Notes under the pieces: generated by a model | The model's database searches: none | Seen by the model: the letters and a program-made list of their open reading frames with translations, nothing else | What the model was told of the DNA's origin: nothing | Shown: positions 46,921 to 56,200 of the stretch, piece by piece | Numbering within the stretch: position 1 is the first letter of the stretch | Layout: each line of letters starts with the position of its first letter | Made by a program: the position numbers and the translations under genes | NCBI GenBank assembly: GCA_016708125.1 | Contig: JADJGF010000001.1 | Coordinates: 1,944,001 to 2,008,000, forward strand | Direction of reading: 5' to 3' | Source: Ignavibacteriota bacterium | GTDB taxonomy: Bacteria > Bacteroidota > Ignavibacteria > Ignavibacteriales > Melioribacteraceae | DNA: 64,000 nt

Positions 46921-47298
46921 ATGAAATATACAATTGATTTTTTGTCTGAAAAAAAAATCATTGGAATTAAAACAAAGGGGCGACTAAATTTTAAAATTGT
47001 TGAAGAATATTGTAAAGAAGCTGTAAAGTTAGCTCGTAAAAATAATTGCAATAAATTTATTTTTGATCATAACGATGCAACTTTGCAAGGATTAACTTTT
47101 AATCTTCATTCAGCAGAAGATGAATTACAGCAATTTGGATTTAAAAATTCCGATCAAATTGCAATTGTGTTAATTGATCGAAAGAAAAATTCAAGTGTAA
47201 AACCATCAACAAATAGAAATGATAGTTGGTGTATAATAAAATATTTCTATAATGGTAATAATTCAGAAGCAATTGATTGGCTCAATTTGAATAATTAG
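46921..47298 (+). CDS. Small protein, possibly SpoIIAA/STAS-like
   Basis: The 125-residue protein has an alternating strand-helix pattern (KIIGIKTKGRLNFKIVEEYCKEAVKLARKNNCNKFIFDHND in pieces) that resembles SpoIIAA-like or STAS folds, but the conserved phosphorylatable Ser region is not clear. If it is a STAS protein it could be a substrate of an RsbU phosphatase such as that at 35150. The family link is weak. Confidence 0.55.
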   Translation: MKYTIDFLSEKKIIGIKTKGRLNFKIVEEYCKEAVKLARKNNCNKFIFDHNDATLQGLTFNLHSAEDELQQFGFKNSDQIAIVLIDRKKNSSVKPSTNRNDSWCIIKYFYNGNNSEAIDWLNLNN

Positions 47299-47374
47299 TA
47301 ATTTGAGAATAATTTTATACAAATTTAAAATTCAATAATTAATAACTTTCAGCAAAATGACTTTAGGAGAATAT

Positions 47375-47497
47375 ATGAGTAAAGGATTGAATACCAAAAA
47401 AGGTTCAAAGAAAGAAGCGGCAAAGACGATGAAAGAAAAAAAAGCTGCTAAAAGAGATAAGAAAAATGAAAAAAGTAATCATGGAATTATAAAATAG
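47375..47497 (+). CDS. Very small lysine-rich protein
   Basis: A 40-residue open frame (begins MSKGLNTKKGSKKEAAKTM, ends NHGIIK) with TTTAGGAG 5 bases before its ATG. About a third of the residues are Lys, with no hydrophobic core, as in short basic nucleic-acid-binding or ribosome-associated proteins. The good ribosome site and clean composition support a real gene. It is 76 bases downstream of the gene at 46921. Function unknown. Confidence 0.6.
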   Translation: MSKGLNTKKGSKKEAAKTMKEKKAAKRDKKNEKSNHGIIK

Positions 47498-47511
47498 AAA
47501 TTTCTGAAAAA

Positions 47512-48408
47512 TTAAAATGTAATTTTCACATCAAATTTTAATGCTTCCATTGTTAACGGAACTTTTGTATCAAATGGCCAATTCATTTTTTCTTGTTTTA
47601 ATGTGTAGAAAAAATATGATAATCCGTTTTTCATCAAGAAATATAAAATTGGAGTAATACTTGGTGCGGCTTTAATAATTACTCCTTCCGTTAAAAAGTC
47701 AATTCCGGTTTGTGACAATAATTCAATTCCAAAACTTCCCAAATGCTTCCAGATCAAATAAGCTGGCATTACAATTTGTGTTTCATAATTTACGCCAATA
47801 TTTAACATTGAACTTATTTTTATATCAAGTCCCGCAACAGTTGTTGTTCCAAATTTTATTTCATTATCATAATTATCTAATATTTTCTTTTCTGTTAGCC
47901 AAATAGGAATTTGCTCAAATGTACGAATTTTTTCAAGCGGATGAATAAATTTTGATTGGTTCCAGACAAATCCTAATTGATAAGAAGGCAAAATTGCAAA
48001 ATTATTTCCAAAACTATATCCATAACCTTTTCTAAATCCAAGACCAAAACGCCAAATTTTAAAATTAATTTTTATATTCTGCGTATTGTTTGAATTATCA
48101 TTTAAGTAGGAAGAAAACAGAAAATTATCTTCAAATTCTAAAATGCGATAATTTCCGGCGGGTTTTAAATATCTTTTTCCAAGTTTTATTTCAGAAAGAG
48201 AAAGAGGATTAAATTCCGATTCAAAATTTTTGTGTTTTAGTTCACCAAATCCATAAGAAACTTCAATAAAATTTTTGGTTCCGGAAAACCAACTTCCAAA
48301 GTTGAAATTATCTTGTGCAGATTTTAAATTTATATTTTCTTGCGGAAAAATTATTTGCGAGGTAAGAAAAGTTATTGTAATAAATTTTGATAAAACTTTA
48401 TCAAACAT
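47512..48408 (-). CDS. Predicted outer-membrane or periplasmic protein, unknown
   Basis: The 298-residue protein has a signal peptide (residues 1-24) and amphipathic strands with aromatic ends (for example ALKFDVKITF at the C-terminus), which suggests an outer-membrane beta barrel of modest size. No family recognised. It converges with the lysine-rich small gene, 14 bases away, and lies downstream of a CheY-like gene in the same direction. Confidence 0.55.
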   Translation of the reverse strand: MFDKVLSKFITITFLTSQIIFPQENINLKSAQDNFNFGSWFSGTKNFIEVSYGFGELKHKNFESEFNPLSLSEIKLGKRYLKPAGNYRILEFEDNFLFSSYLNDNSNNTQNIKINFKIWRFGLGFRKGYGYSFGNNFAILPSYQLGFVWNQSKFIHPLEKIRTFEQIPIWLTEKKILDNYDNEIKFGTTTVAGLDIKISSMLNIGVNYETQIVMPAYLIWKHLGSFGIELLSQTGIDFLTEGVIIKAAPSITPILYFLMKNGLSYFFYTLKQEKMNWPFDTKVPLTMEALKFDVKITF

Positions 48409-48479
48409 AAAAAATCCCCAAAGTTTTAATTGAAAAACCGTTGGGGAAAATTACAAATTTGATGATTAAAAAATATAAA

Positions 48480-48878
48480 CTAATTTCTGGATTTCTTTTC
48501 TAAAGTTCTAATTAATGTATCCATCAACACATCATTTTGAACAGGCTTTGTTAGAAAAATATCAACTCCGGCATTGTACGCATTGTCTTTATCTCTTTGA
48601 AATGCATGAGCCGATAAGCCGACAACTGGCAAATTTTTATACTCATCCATTTGTCTAATTTCTTGTGTTAACTGCAAACCATCTTTTTTACCTCGTAACG
48701 AAATATCCATTAAGATAATATCAAATTTGGAATTATTTAATTTTTCGTAAAAAGTATCGGAAGAATCGCAGATTTCAAGATCAAATTTTCGTTTCAGAAA
48801 TATTTGAAGGAATTTCTGATTTTCATAATCGTCTTCAACAATTAATAATTTTGGTTTGCTTTGTAGTTCATCACTCAT
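48480..48878 (-). CDS. CheY-like response regulator
   Basis: The 132-residue protein is a lone receiver domain: acidic Asp16/Asp17 in IVEDDYEN, phosphorylated Asp58 in FDIILMDISLRGKKDG, Thr/Ser switch in VGLSAHAF and Lys in FLTKPV. The sequence is of the type found in hybrid kinases. No output domain. Its kinase is not adjacent. It ends 71 bases before the start of the outer-membrane-like protein. Confidence 0.92.
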   Translation of the reverse strand: MSDELQSKPKLLIVEDDYENQKFLQIFLKRKFDLEICDSSDTFYEKLNNSKFDIILMDISLRGKKDGLQLTQEIRQMDEYKNLPVVGLSAHAFQRDKDNAYNAGVDIFLTKPVQNDVLMDTLIRTLEKKSRN

Positions 48879-49232
48879 GTTATTACCGCTTTTTGTTTTA
48901 TTATCGACAAATTAATGTAAATTTTTACTTTATACAGTTCTTTCGTCAAAAAAGTTTTTCACTTATTACTATCGAATAAAAAAAAATAATTTAAAGAAAT
49001 TTTAAAGAACTGAAACTGCAAATATTGAATTAAGCCGAATTTGCAAGATTGCTAATCAAAAATATTAAATTTCGTTCAATTAAAAAAATAATTAAGAATA
49101 TTTTGTCGTAATATCTGATTATTTGAATTAAAAATTTACGAATAAAATTTTTAATGTTTTTAAGAATTACGATTATTATTTTATTTACTAATCAATTAGC
49201 TATTTTGCAAATAAAAAATTCATCACATTATA
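48879..49232. other. AT-rich intergenic region
   Basis: I see no gene, RNA, terminator or repeat in these 354 bases. It is over 80% A+T and divergent between a CheY-like gene and rlmI, so it should contain both promoters. Confidence 0.5.
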
Positions 49233-50417
49233 ATGATAAAAGTAATTTTAAAACCGGCACGTGAAAAATCATTATTGAGAAAACATCCTTGGGTTTTTTC
49301 CGGAGCGATTGAAAAAGTTTTGGGAAATCCGCAAAATGGTGAAACTGTTGAAGTTTTTTCATCAAAAAATATTTGGTTGGGAAGAGGAGCTTTTTCAATT
49401 CAATCGCAAATTAGAGTTAGAATTTGGACTTTTGATGAATCCGAAAATATTGATATAACTTTTTTTGAAAAGAGAATAAAATCAGCAATCGATTTAAGAA
49501 AATCCATAATTGAAAAAAATAGTAATTCGTTTAGAATATTAAATTCAGAATCTGATGGAATTCCCGGTTTAATCTTTGATAAGTATAATGAATTTTTAGT
49601 TTGCCAATTTTTATCTGCCGGAGCGGAATTTTGGAAAAGTCAAATTATTGAAGCGGTAAAAAATGTAATTCCATCAAAAGGAATTTATGAAAGATCAGAT
49701 GTTGATGTGCGTAAAAAAGAGGGACTTGAACCTAAAATTGGAAATTTATTTGGTGAAGAACTGCCCGATTTTATTGAAATTATTGAGAACGGGATTAAAT
49801 TTTTTGTCGATGTAAAAAAAGGACATAAAACCGGTTTCTATTTAGATCAAAGAGATAATAGAAAATTAATTTCAGAATTTGCCAAAGAAAAAAATGTACT
49901 GAATTGTTTTTCATATTCCGGAGGATTTAGTCTTTATGCATTAAAATCCGGTGTAAATTCAGTTACAAATATTGATTCGTCATCTGATGCTTTGAAATTG
50001 TCGTTGAAGAATGTTGAGTTAAATAATTTTCCTAAGGGAAAAAATATAAATGTAGAAGGCGATGTTTTCAAAATATTGAGAAAATATCGTGATGAAAATA
50101 ATTTATTTGATTTGATAATTCTTGATCCGCCTAAATTTATTGAGTCCAAAGCAAATATTAATAAGGCGAGCAGAGGATATAAAGATATAAATATGCTTGC
50201 GTTTAAAATCTTAAATAAAGGTGGAATTCTTTTTACGTTTTCTTGTTCGGGATTAATGGATAGAGAATTGTTTCAAAAAATTGTTTCGGATGCAGCAATT
50301 GATGCTGGAAAAAATGTGAAAATTATTAAATGGCTTACTCAATCTTTTGATCATCCCGTTGCTTCAAATTTTCCGGAAGGATTATATTTGAAAGGATTAA
50401 TTTGTTATGTTGAATAA
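49233..50417 (+). CDS. rlmI: 23S rRNA (cytosine-5-)-methyltransferase RlmI-like
   Basis: The 394-residue protein has an N-terminal PUA domain (ARKSLL-like start, HPWVFSGAIEKV, residues 8-75), a middle EEHUD-like part and a class I SAM methyltransferase domain with VLNCFSYSGGFSLYALKSG and the catalytic DLIILDPPKF. The match is to the RlmI/YccW group that methylates C1962 of 23S rRNA. No strong ribosome site precedes the ATG. Exact target is from family knowledge. Confidence 0.9.
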   Translation: MIKVILKPAREKSLLRKHPWVFSGAIEKVLGNPQNGETVEVFSSKNIWLGRGAFSIQSQIRVRIWTFDESENIDITFFEKRIKSAIDLRKSIIEKNSNSFRILNSESDGIPGLIFDKYNEFLVCQFLSAGAEFWKSQIIEAVKNVIPSKGIYERSDVDVRKKEGLEPKIGNLFGEELPDFIEIIENGIKFFVDVKKGHKTGFYLDQRDNRKLISEFAKEKNVLNCFSYSGGFSLYALKSGVNSVTNIDSSSDALKLSLKNVELNNFPKGKNINVEGDVFKILRKYRDENNLFDLIILDPPKFIESKANINKASRGYKDINMLAFKILNKGGILFTFSCSGLMDRELFQKIVSDAAIDAGKNVKIIKWLTQSFDHPVASNFPEGLYLKGLICYVE

Positions 50418-50438
50418 ATACAACATATAAAAAATATT

Positions 50439-50563
50439 TCAAAAATCTCAAACAACAAGTACGAAATAACAAAAAAATACCAAATTCAAAAAAATAAAAT
50501 TTCAGAATTAAATTTTGGTTATTGGAGATTATTTTAAATTTGTTTTCTGCGATTTGGAGTTTT
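50439..50563. repeat. Degenerate inverted intergenic repeat
   Basis: Left of the centre are AAAAATCTCAAA and ACCAAATTC; right of it are TTTTGGTTATTGGAGATT and GATTTGGAGTTTTT, which are roughly complementary. It looks like a worn copy of a long inverted-repeat family common between genes in AT-rich Bacteroidota/Ignavibacteria-like genomes. It separates rlmI from the transglutaminase-like gene. Confidence 0.4.
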
Positions 50564-50580
50564 TAGAGGTTCACTAAATT

Positions 50581-51219
50581 TTACGGTTTAAATAAACCTG
50601 CTTCATTTACTCCAATTAATCCGGCAGAATAAGTCCTTTCATCAACTTGTAATAACCGTTTTTCCATTTTTGTTGTCATCAATTTAAACTTGCGGATTTT
50701 ATCTAACTTTTGTGCAATCAATTCCATTGTGTTATTATCAGTCTGCCAATTATATTTATCAAAAATTTTCAAATTTAATGGAACTGTATAACCGCGCAAA
50801 GTTTTTTCTTTTGTAGTATTATAATATTGTTCAAAATATGAAAGAACTAATTCCCGCAAAGTTTTATAAATTGGTTCACGAAATCTTAATCCAACAAAAT
50901 TTGATTTTGCAATTGCTCCCCAATGATTATCAATTTTAAATAAAGCAAGAATGTGATCATCATCTCTTTTGTTTGGCAGCATATCTAAAATTATTGGTTG
51001 AAATCCAATTTGACTCAATGCTGATGCGGCGAAAACAGCTCCATCAAAACAATGCCCGACTTTTTCATTAAAAACTCTCAAGGGACATCTGTAAATAGGA
51101 TCTGAGCTGTACTCAATTGAATCTAGAAATAATTGAATTTTTTCAATTGAATTTAATTTTAAGAAAATCTTTCTTTGTTCAGATTTTAAAGAATTTAAAA
51201 GAGAGGAATTATTTTTCAT
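50581..51219 (-). CDS. Transglutaminase-like cysteine-protease-fold protein
   Basis: The 212-residue protein has a central segment with a Cys in VGHCFDGAVFAASALSQIGF, a His in DDDHILALFKIDNHWGAIAKSNF and nearby Asp/Asn, the order of a transglutaminase/papain-like catalytic triad. No signal peptide is seen, so it is probably cytoplasmic. Its start is 23 bases after the stop of the last of four T9SS cargo genes in the same direction, so it may be the final gene of that operon. Substrate unknown. Confidence 0.65.
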   Translation of the reverse strand: MKNNSSLLNSLKSEQRKIFLKLNSIEKIQLFLDSIEYSSDPIYRCPLRVFNEKVGHCFDGAVFAASALSQIGFQPIILDMLPNKRDDDHILALFKIDNHWGAIAKSNFVGLRFREPIYKTLRELVLSYFEQYYNTTKEKTLRGYTVPLNLKIFDKYNWQTDNNTMELIAQKLDKIRKFKLMTTKMEKRLLQVDERTYSAGLIGVNEAGLFKP

Positions 51220-51242
51220 TTAATACGAATAATAGTTTATAA

Positions 51243-53285
51243 TTATTTTAAAACTATCATTTTCTTTGTTTGAATAAAAGCTCCGGATTTTAATTGATAT
51301 AAATAAATTCCACTCGATAATGGGCTTGCATCAAATTCAATTTTGTAATTTCCGGGTTTTTGTTTTTGATTTACTAAAGTTGCAACTTCTCTTCCTAAAA
51401 TATCAAATACTTTTAATGATATATTATTATTGTTATTTCGACCAACGGGAAAAATCTCTATACTATTAGAATTTTGAGATCTCTCACCCCTTTGGGGATT
51501 CGAGATGACAGAAGGTTCTGGAACAGAATATTCTATTGTTGTAGTTGGGTTAAACGGATTTGGATAATTTTGTGAAAGATAAAATTCTGTTGGAAGATTT
51601 GTTAAATTCTCTTTTACACCTACTAAAGTTGTATCGCCAAATTTTTTGCCATTTATAAATGCGGCAATTAAATTCTGGTATTCATCATATGACTCAAAAT
51701 GTCCCTTATGCTGATAAGTTTTTCCAAAATTTTTTGCATAAGAATATTCAAAAAAATTAAAAGGACCATCTGAAGAAATCAAATAATTTTTAGTTATTTC
51801 TTGTATAGAATTATTTTCGAATATACTTTGAAACTTTTCTTCAGAAAAAGATACATCTTCCATTTCATAAAAATTATTAATTTTAATAAAAGTCTGAAAT
51901 GTATCGCCTACATTTGAATATAAATTAGTAATTAAAAATTCTTCAGAATTATTTATTTCATCATCAAGTTTATAAACTTTTCCATTTATTGAATCAATTC
52001 TCTCATAGTAAATTTTAACTTTACTAGAATCACTTCTTGTTTCTTTAATAGTAAAATATTTTTTACCATTATTTAAAGTTGTATCGCTTTTTACTTCTTT
52101 TGTAAGATAGTATAAATGCTGTCCACCAGTTTCCCAAACTGGGTTGTAGATTATTTCATAATACCATTTATCCCCAATTTGAAGCGGATAGAAATTCAAA
52201 CTATTATAATCAGTTAATTGTTTCATTATTCTTACAGAATCAGAATTTAATTCTAAAAGTTTGTAAGGAGTTGTTATATAGAGTAAATCAGAATTAGGTC
52301 TTTTATAAATACCGGAAATTGTAGCTTTTAATTCTTTGAATTTTGAAAATGTATTACCATAATCCGAAGATATATAAATCTGTTTGTCAGCAGCAATGTA
52401 AATTGCTCCGCTTAAAGAATTATCACAAGTAATAGAAATTTCATTTGTTGATTCAAAAACTTCATTCCAACTTCCCAACTCTCCCAAATTATTTGAAACA
52501 ACTAGTTTATATTTATTGTCATTTATAATAATTCTATAAATGTGAATATTATCGAGGTCATTTATAAAAGAGTAGTTAATATAATCTTGTTGATAAAGTT
52601 CATTTGCATTATAAACTGAATCCGCTAAATAAAAAGTTTTTCCTGTATCAATTGATTTATATAAAAAACCTTTTTGGTCCTCAACAAACCAAAGATTTGG
52701 ATTTTTCTTACTAATGGAAACTAATTTGAAATTTTCTGTTGATTCAACTAATTCAAAATAATCATCAGAAATTTGCGAAAATATGCCTTTGGGAGAATTG
52801 TCTGCATAAACATAAACTTTATAACTTGAATCAAAATTTGCTATTTCTAAATTATGAGTAACACCATGAAATGATTGAACCTGAAAAGGTGAATCATAAT
52901 TTCTATTATAAATTACAATTGGCCCAGGTTCAAAACTTGTAATTGCATCACCAGCTTGATAAAAATTTGTTAAGGTACTATCAATAAATTCAAAATCACT
53001 AACAACATGACCAGTTGATGGGAATGGTTCATAATAGTCACCGCCATCCATTAAGAATAAAGAGTCTAAATTTTTCTTGACATCAAAATGAAAAATATCT
53101 TGTCTATTTTCTCCAGCCCAAAATTCGTCTGATCTTTGGTAAGAATAATTACTTTTCATTCTATAAAATAATTGTGTATTTCCATTTAGATCTTCATAAC
53201 CTCTTAATCCAAAAAATGTTGTATCAACTTGTGAAAAACAATTTACTGTAAAAATTAAAATGAAGTTCAGTATAAGTTTTTTCAT
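51243..53285 (-). CDS. Secreted protein with T9SS type A sorting domain
   Basis: The 680-residue protein has a signal peptide (residues 1-18), a beta-rich N-terminal part with sialidase-like repeats (SKDYGNTFSKF-type, residues 180-340), a module starting FYPLQIGDKWYYE (residues about 360-545) that recurs in the protein at 60348, and a C-terminal sorting domain (LPTEFYLSQNYPNPFNPTT to the terminal KKMIVLK). T9SS exports such proteins through the outer membrane and removes the sorting domain. The sorting domain carries an in-frame 78-bp palindromic element (51432-51509). It starts 7 bases after the CotH gene. Confidence 0.85.
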   Translation of the reverse strand: MKKLILNFILIFTVNCFSQVDTTFFGLRGYEDLNGNTQLFYRMKSNYSYQRSDEFWAGENRQDIFHFDVKKNLDSLFLMDGGDYYEPFPSTGHVVSDFEFIDSTLTNFYQAGDAITSFEPGPIVIYNRNYDSPFQVQSFHGVTHNLEIANFDSSYKVYVYADNSPKGIFSQISDDYFELVESTENFKLVSISKKNPNLWFVEDQKGFLYKSIDTGKTFYLADSVYNANELYQQDYINYSFINDLDNIHIYRIIINDNKYKLVVSNNLGELGSWNEVFESTNEISITCDNSLSGAIYIAADKQIYISSDYGNTFSKFKELKATISGIYKRPNSDLLYITTPYKLLELNSDSVRIMKQLTDYNSLNFYPLQIGDKWYYEIIYNPVWETGGQHLYYLTKEVKSDTTLNNGKKYFTIKETRSDSSKVKIYYERIDSINGKVYKLDDEINNSEEFLITNLYSNVGDTFQTFIKINNFYEMEDVSFSEEKFQSIFENNSIQEITKNYLISSDGPFNFFEYSYAKNFGKTYQHKGHFESYDEYQNLIAAFINGKKFGDTTLVGVKENLTNLPTEFYLSQNYPNPFNPTTTIEYSVPEPSVISNPQRGERSQNSNSIEIFPVGRNNNNNISLKVFDILGREVATLVNQKQKPGNYKIEFDASPLSSGIYLYQLKSGAFIQTKKMIVLK
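51432..51509 (-). repeat. In-frame palindromic element inside a T9SS sorting domain
   Basis: These 78 bases start with GTTATTTCGACC and end with GATTCGAGATGAC on the plus strand (near-complementary termini) and contain the GAGATCTCTC core. They encode the VISNPQRGERSQNSNS insert between TTIEYSVP and SLKVFDILGRE. A close copy of equal length is in frame at 60537-60614; an intergenic relative is at 21105-21201. Confidence 0.8.
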
Positions 53286-53292
53286 TCCTTTC

Positions 53293-56200
53293 TCACTTTA
53301 ATAAAATCATTTTCTTTGTTTTAATAAAAGTTCCGGATTTTAATTGAAACAAATAAATTCCGCTTGATAATTGGCTTGCATTAAATTCTATTTTGTAATT
53401 TCCCGGTTTTTGTTTTTGATTAACTAAAGTTGCAACTTCTCGCCCTAAGATGTCGTAAATTTTTAATGAAATTGCACTCAGACTAAAGTCTGAGGCTACA
53501 TTTGACGTTTCACTTTTCACCTTTGACGGAATACTATATTCTATTGTTGTAGTTGGGTTAAACGGATTTGGATAATTTTGGGATAATGAAAATTCAGTCG
53601 GCAAATTAATTTCATCATTAATATTAGTAATAATTTTATTGCTATCCGCCGGAGTTGGATTATTAATAAACTGCCAATTATTTGTTCCATCCGGAAATCT
53701 TCCGTAAGAAATATTGTTTGTCTGTTCTGAATAAGTCAGCGAATCAATAAACATAGTATCATTATCAATTACTTGAATTAAAGCAATTTCTTCTCCGTCT
53801 TTATCAAGTTTAAAATTTAAATGAAAAATTCCTTGTTCAGTTTGTTCATCAGCCCAAAATATAATATGTTTTTTTGCCGGAATTGTTGTTAACTCAGAAG
53901 AAGTAAATGGAATTTGGTATTTGAATGGATTGTTAAAATTATCAGTAATATACATTCCGCCAATATTTATTGGGAAATCATTATTGTTAAAAATTTCAAT
54001 CCAATCGTCAAATTCATTGAATTCATCTTTATTTAAATTATCATTGCTTGTTAAAAATTCGTTAATAAAAATATTACCTAACTGATTTGAATTATTCGTC
54101 TTTCCTGGAGTTCCGCCATTTGTGAAACTACTTCGCCAATTTTGCGAAACCATATTTTCCAAAGAAATATTTTGCAGTTCGAGTGAAGGTCCGTTCCCAT
54201 TTGGTTCTTTTGGCCACCAATATTTATTGTCATAATTTACAAAATCAATAATGTTATTGTTGTTATCTAAAAATAAAATATTGCCAAGAAAATTTTTCAA
54301 ATTTCCATTTTGCCATTGAAAAACTTTATAATTATTTCCTTCATATACATTTTTATTTTTTGCAACTATTAAATATTCACCAGAAGCAATAGTTGCATTT
54401 TCAAAAGTGAAATTTATATCTCCGGAAAATTTAAAGTTATTTAAATTTACAGAAGATTTTCCTCTGTTATAAATTTCCACAAATTTAAAATCTTCTCCAT
54501 TTGCCGGGTTGTAATGAATTTCATTTATAATTAAATTTGTTTGTTTAAATTGATCAAAAGGATATGCGCCAATATCTGAAATGCTTCCGTCAATATCATA
54601 AGGTGAATTTGGATCACCCGAATTTATTGCCGGAGAATTTATTGATAAAAATAAATTATTAATAAATTTTGGTTCAGCGCTTAAATTATTTATTCCGGTT
54701 AATTCTTCCGTATTTGAAAGAGAATAAGAAATATTTATGTTGGATAATTCATCAACTAAAATTGCTGAAGTTTTGCTATTAGCAAGAATGCAACTAATAA
54801 TATCAGCATTTCCTCCGCCTTCACCAATATTTTTTTCGAAACATGCAACTGCATACTGATTTCCGTAAAATGTATTATTTATAATATATCCGTATGAATT
54901 ATGATCTTTTATTCCAATTCCCATTCCGCAATTTGCAATTACATTTCGTTTAATAATGCCGGATGAGCCGTTTCCGATTGATACACCCTTATCATTTACA
55001 TTAAAAATTATATTGCTCTCAATTAAAATATTTTTTGCACCTTCGCCCAAATCAATTGCATCGCTGTTGAAGCCGTAAATATTATAAATTTTATTATTTC
55101 TAATTATTCCGGAATTTATTTCATCATAATCAATTCCATCAGAATCAAATTGATAATTCCCGATAAGTTCACAATTATCAACAAGCGCAAAATTTGCTTT
55201 TTTGATATTTATTAAATCTCCCGAATATTCAGTATAGAGTTTAGAATTTTTTATTGTAATATTACCGTATTGAGAAAAAATTGGAGCTTGAACATTTTCA
55301 ACAGTTATTCCTTCTAAATAAACATTTGAATTAAATGTGGAAATTGCAGCTCTATCTCTTGAATTATCAAATCCTTTTGTTGCTCCAATAATTTTAAGAT
55401 TCTTAATAATTGATGAATCGGTTGAATTAACAATACACAAAGAACCCCAATTATTTGAAGATTCGTTAGTTTTTATAATAACTGGGTTTTCTTCAGTTCC
55501 GTTAATTATTAAACAACCATTTAGCAAAATTTTGGAATTTTCCGGCATTAAAATCTCTACACCACTTTCTATTGTGAGTGTAACATTTGAATCTACTTTA
55601 ATATTTCCTAAAGCATAATAAGGAGAATTTGTAAAACTCAATGTGGTATTGGATGAAATTACATTTGGAATTGTGTTAATTGAAATTGGTTCAAATTGTG
55701 CAGAAATATTTAGCGACTCTTCAATCAATGTAAAAATTAGAGGATTTTGATTTTCAACTTCTTGTGAAACTCCAATCCATTTTACAAATTTATATCCAAC
55801 ATTTGAAATTGCTTTTAATTCAATCGGAATATCTTTGAAATAAATATTTGTTGAACTTTTGTAAACTGTTTCAACAGAATTAATTAAGACATTTCCTAAG
55901 TTTTCATTTTCAAAATTGATTGTAACAATTGACAAACCCGATAAATTAAAAAAATCAATTATTTGCTGGCGCTGATGGAATTGACGATTCTCTCCAAATT
56001 CTTTCATTACATTTATATTACTTTGCCATTCAGATAAACTTTGAATTGGATTTCCGTAATAGTATTCGCCGTTTCGCCATCGACTAATATGCTTTGGCAT
56101 TTCTGGAGCAATTGCATTTCTGAGCTTATCAATATTTGAAAGAATTGTATCTTGGTGAAATATTGAATTTAAATAACTTGAAAATCTTTGAATGAATATT

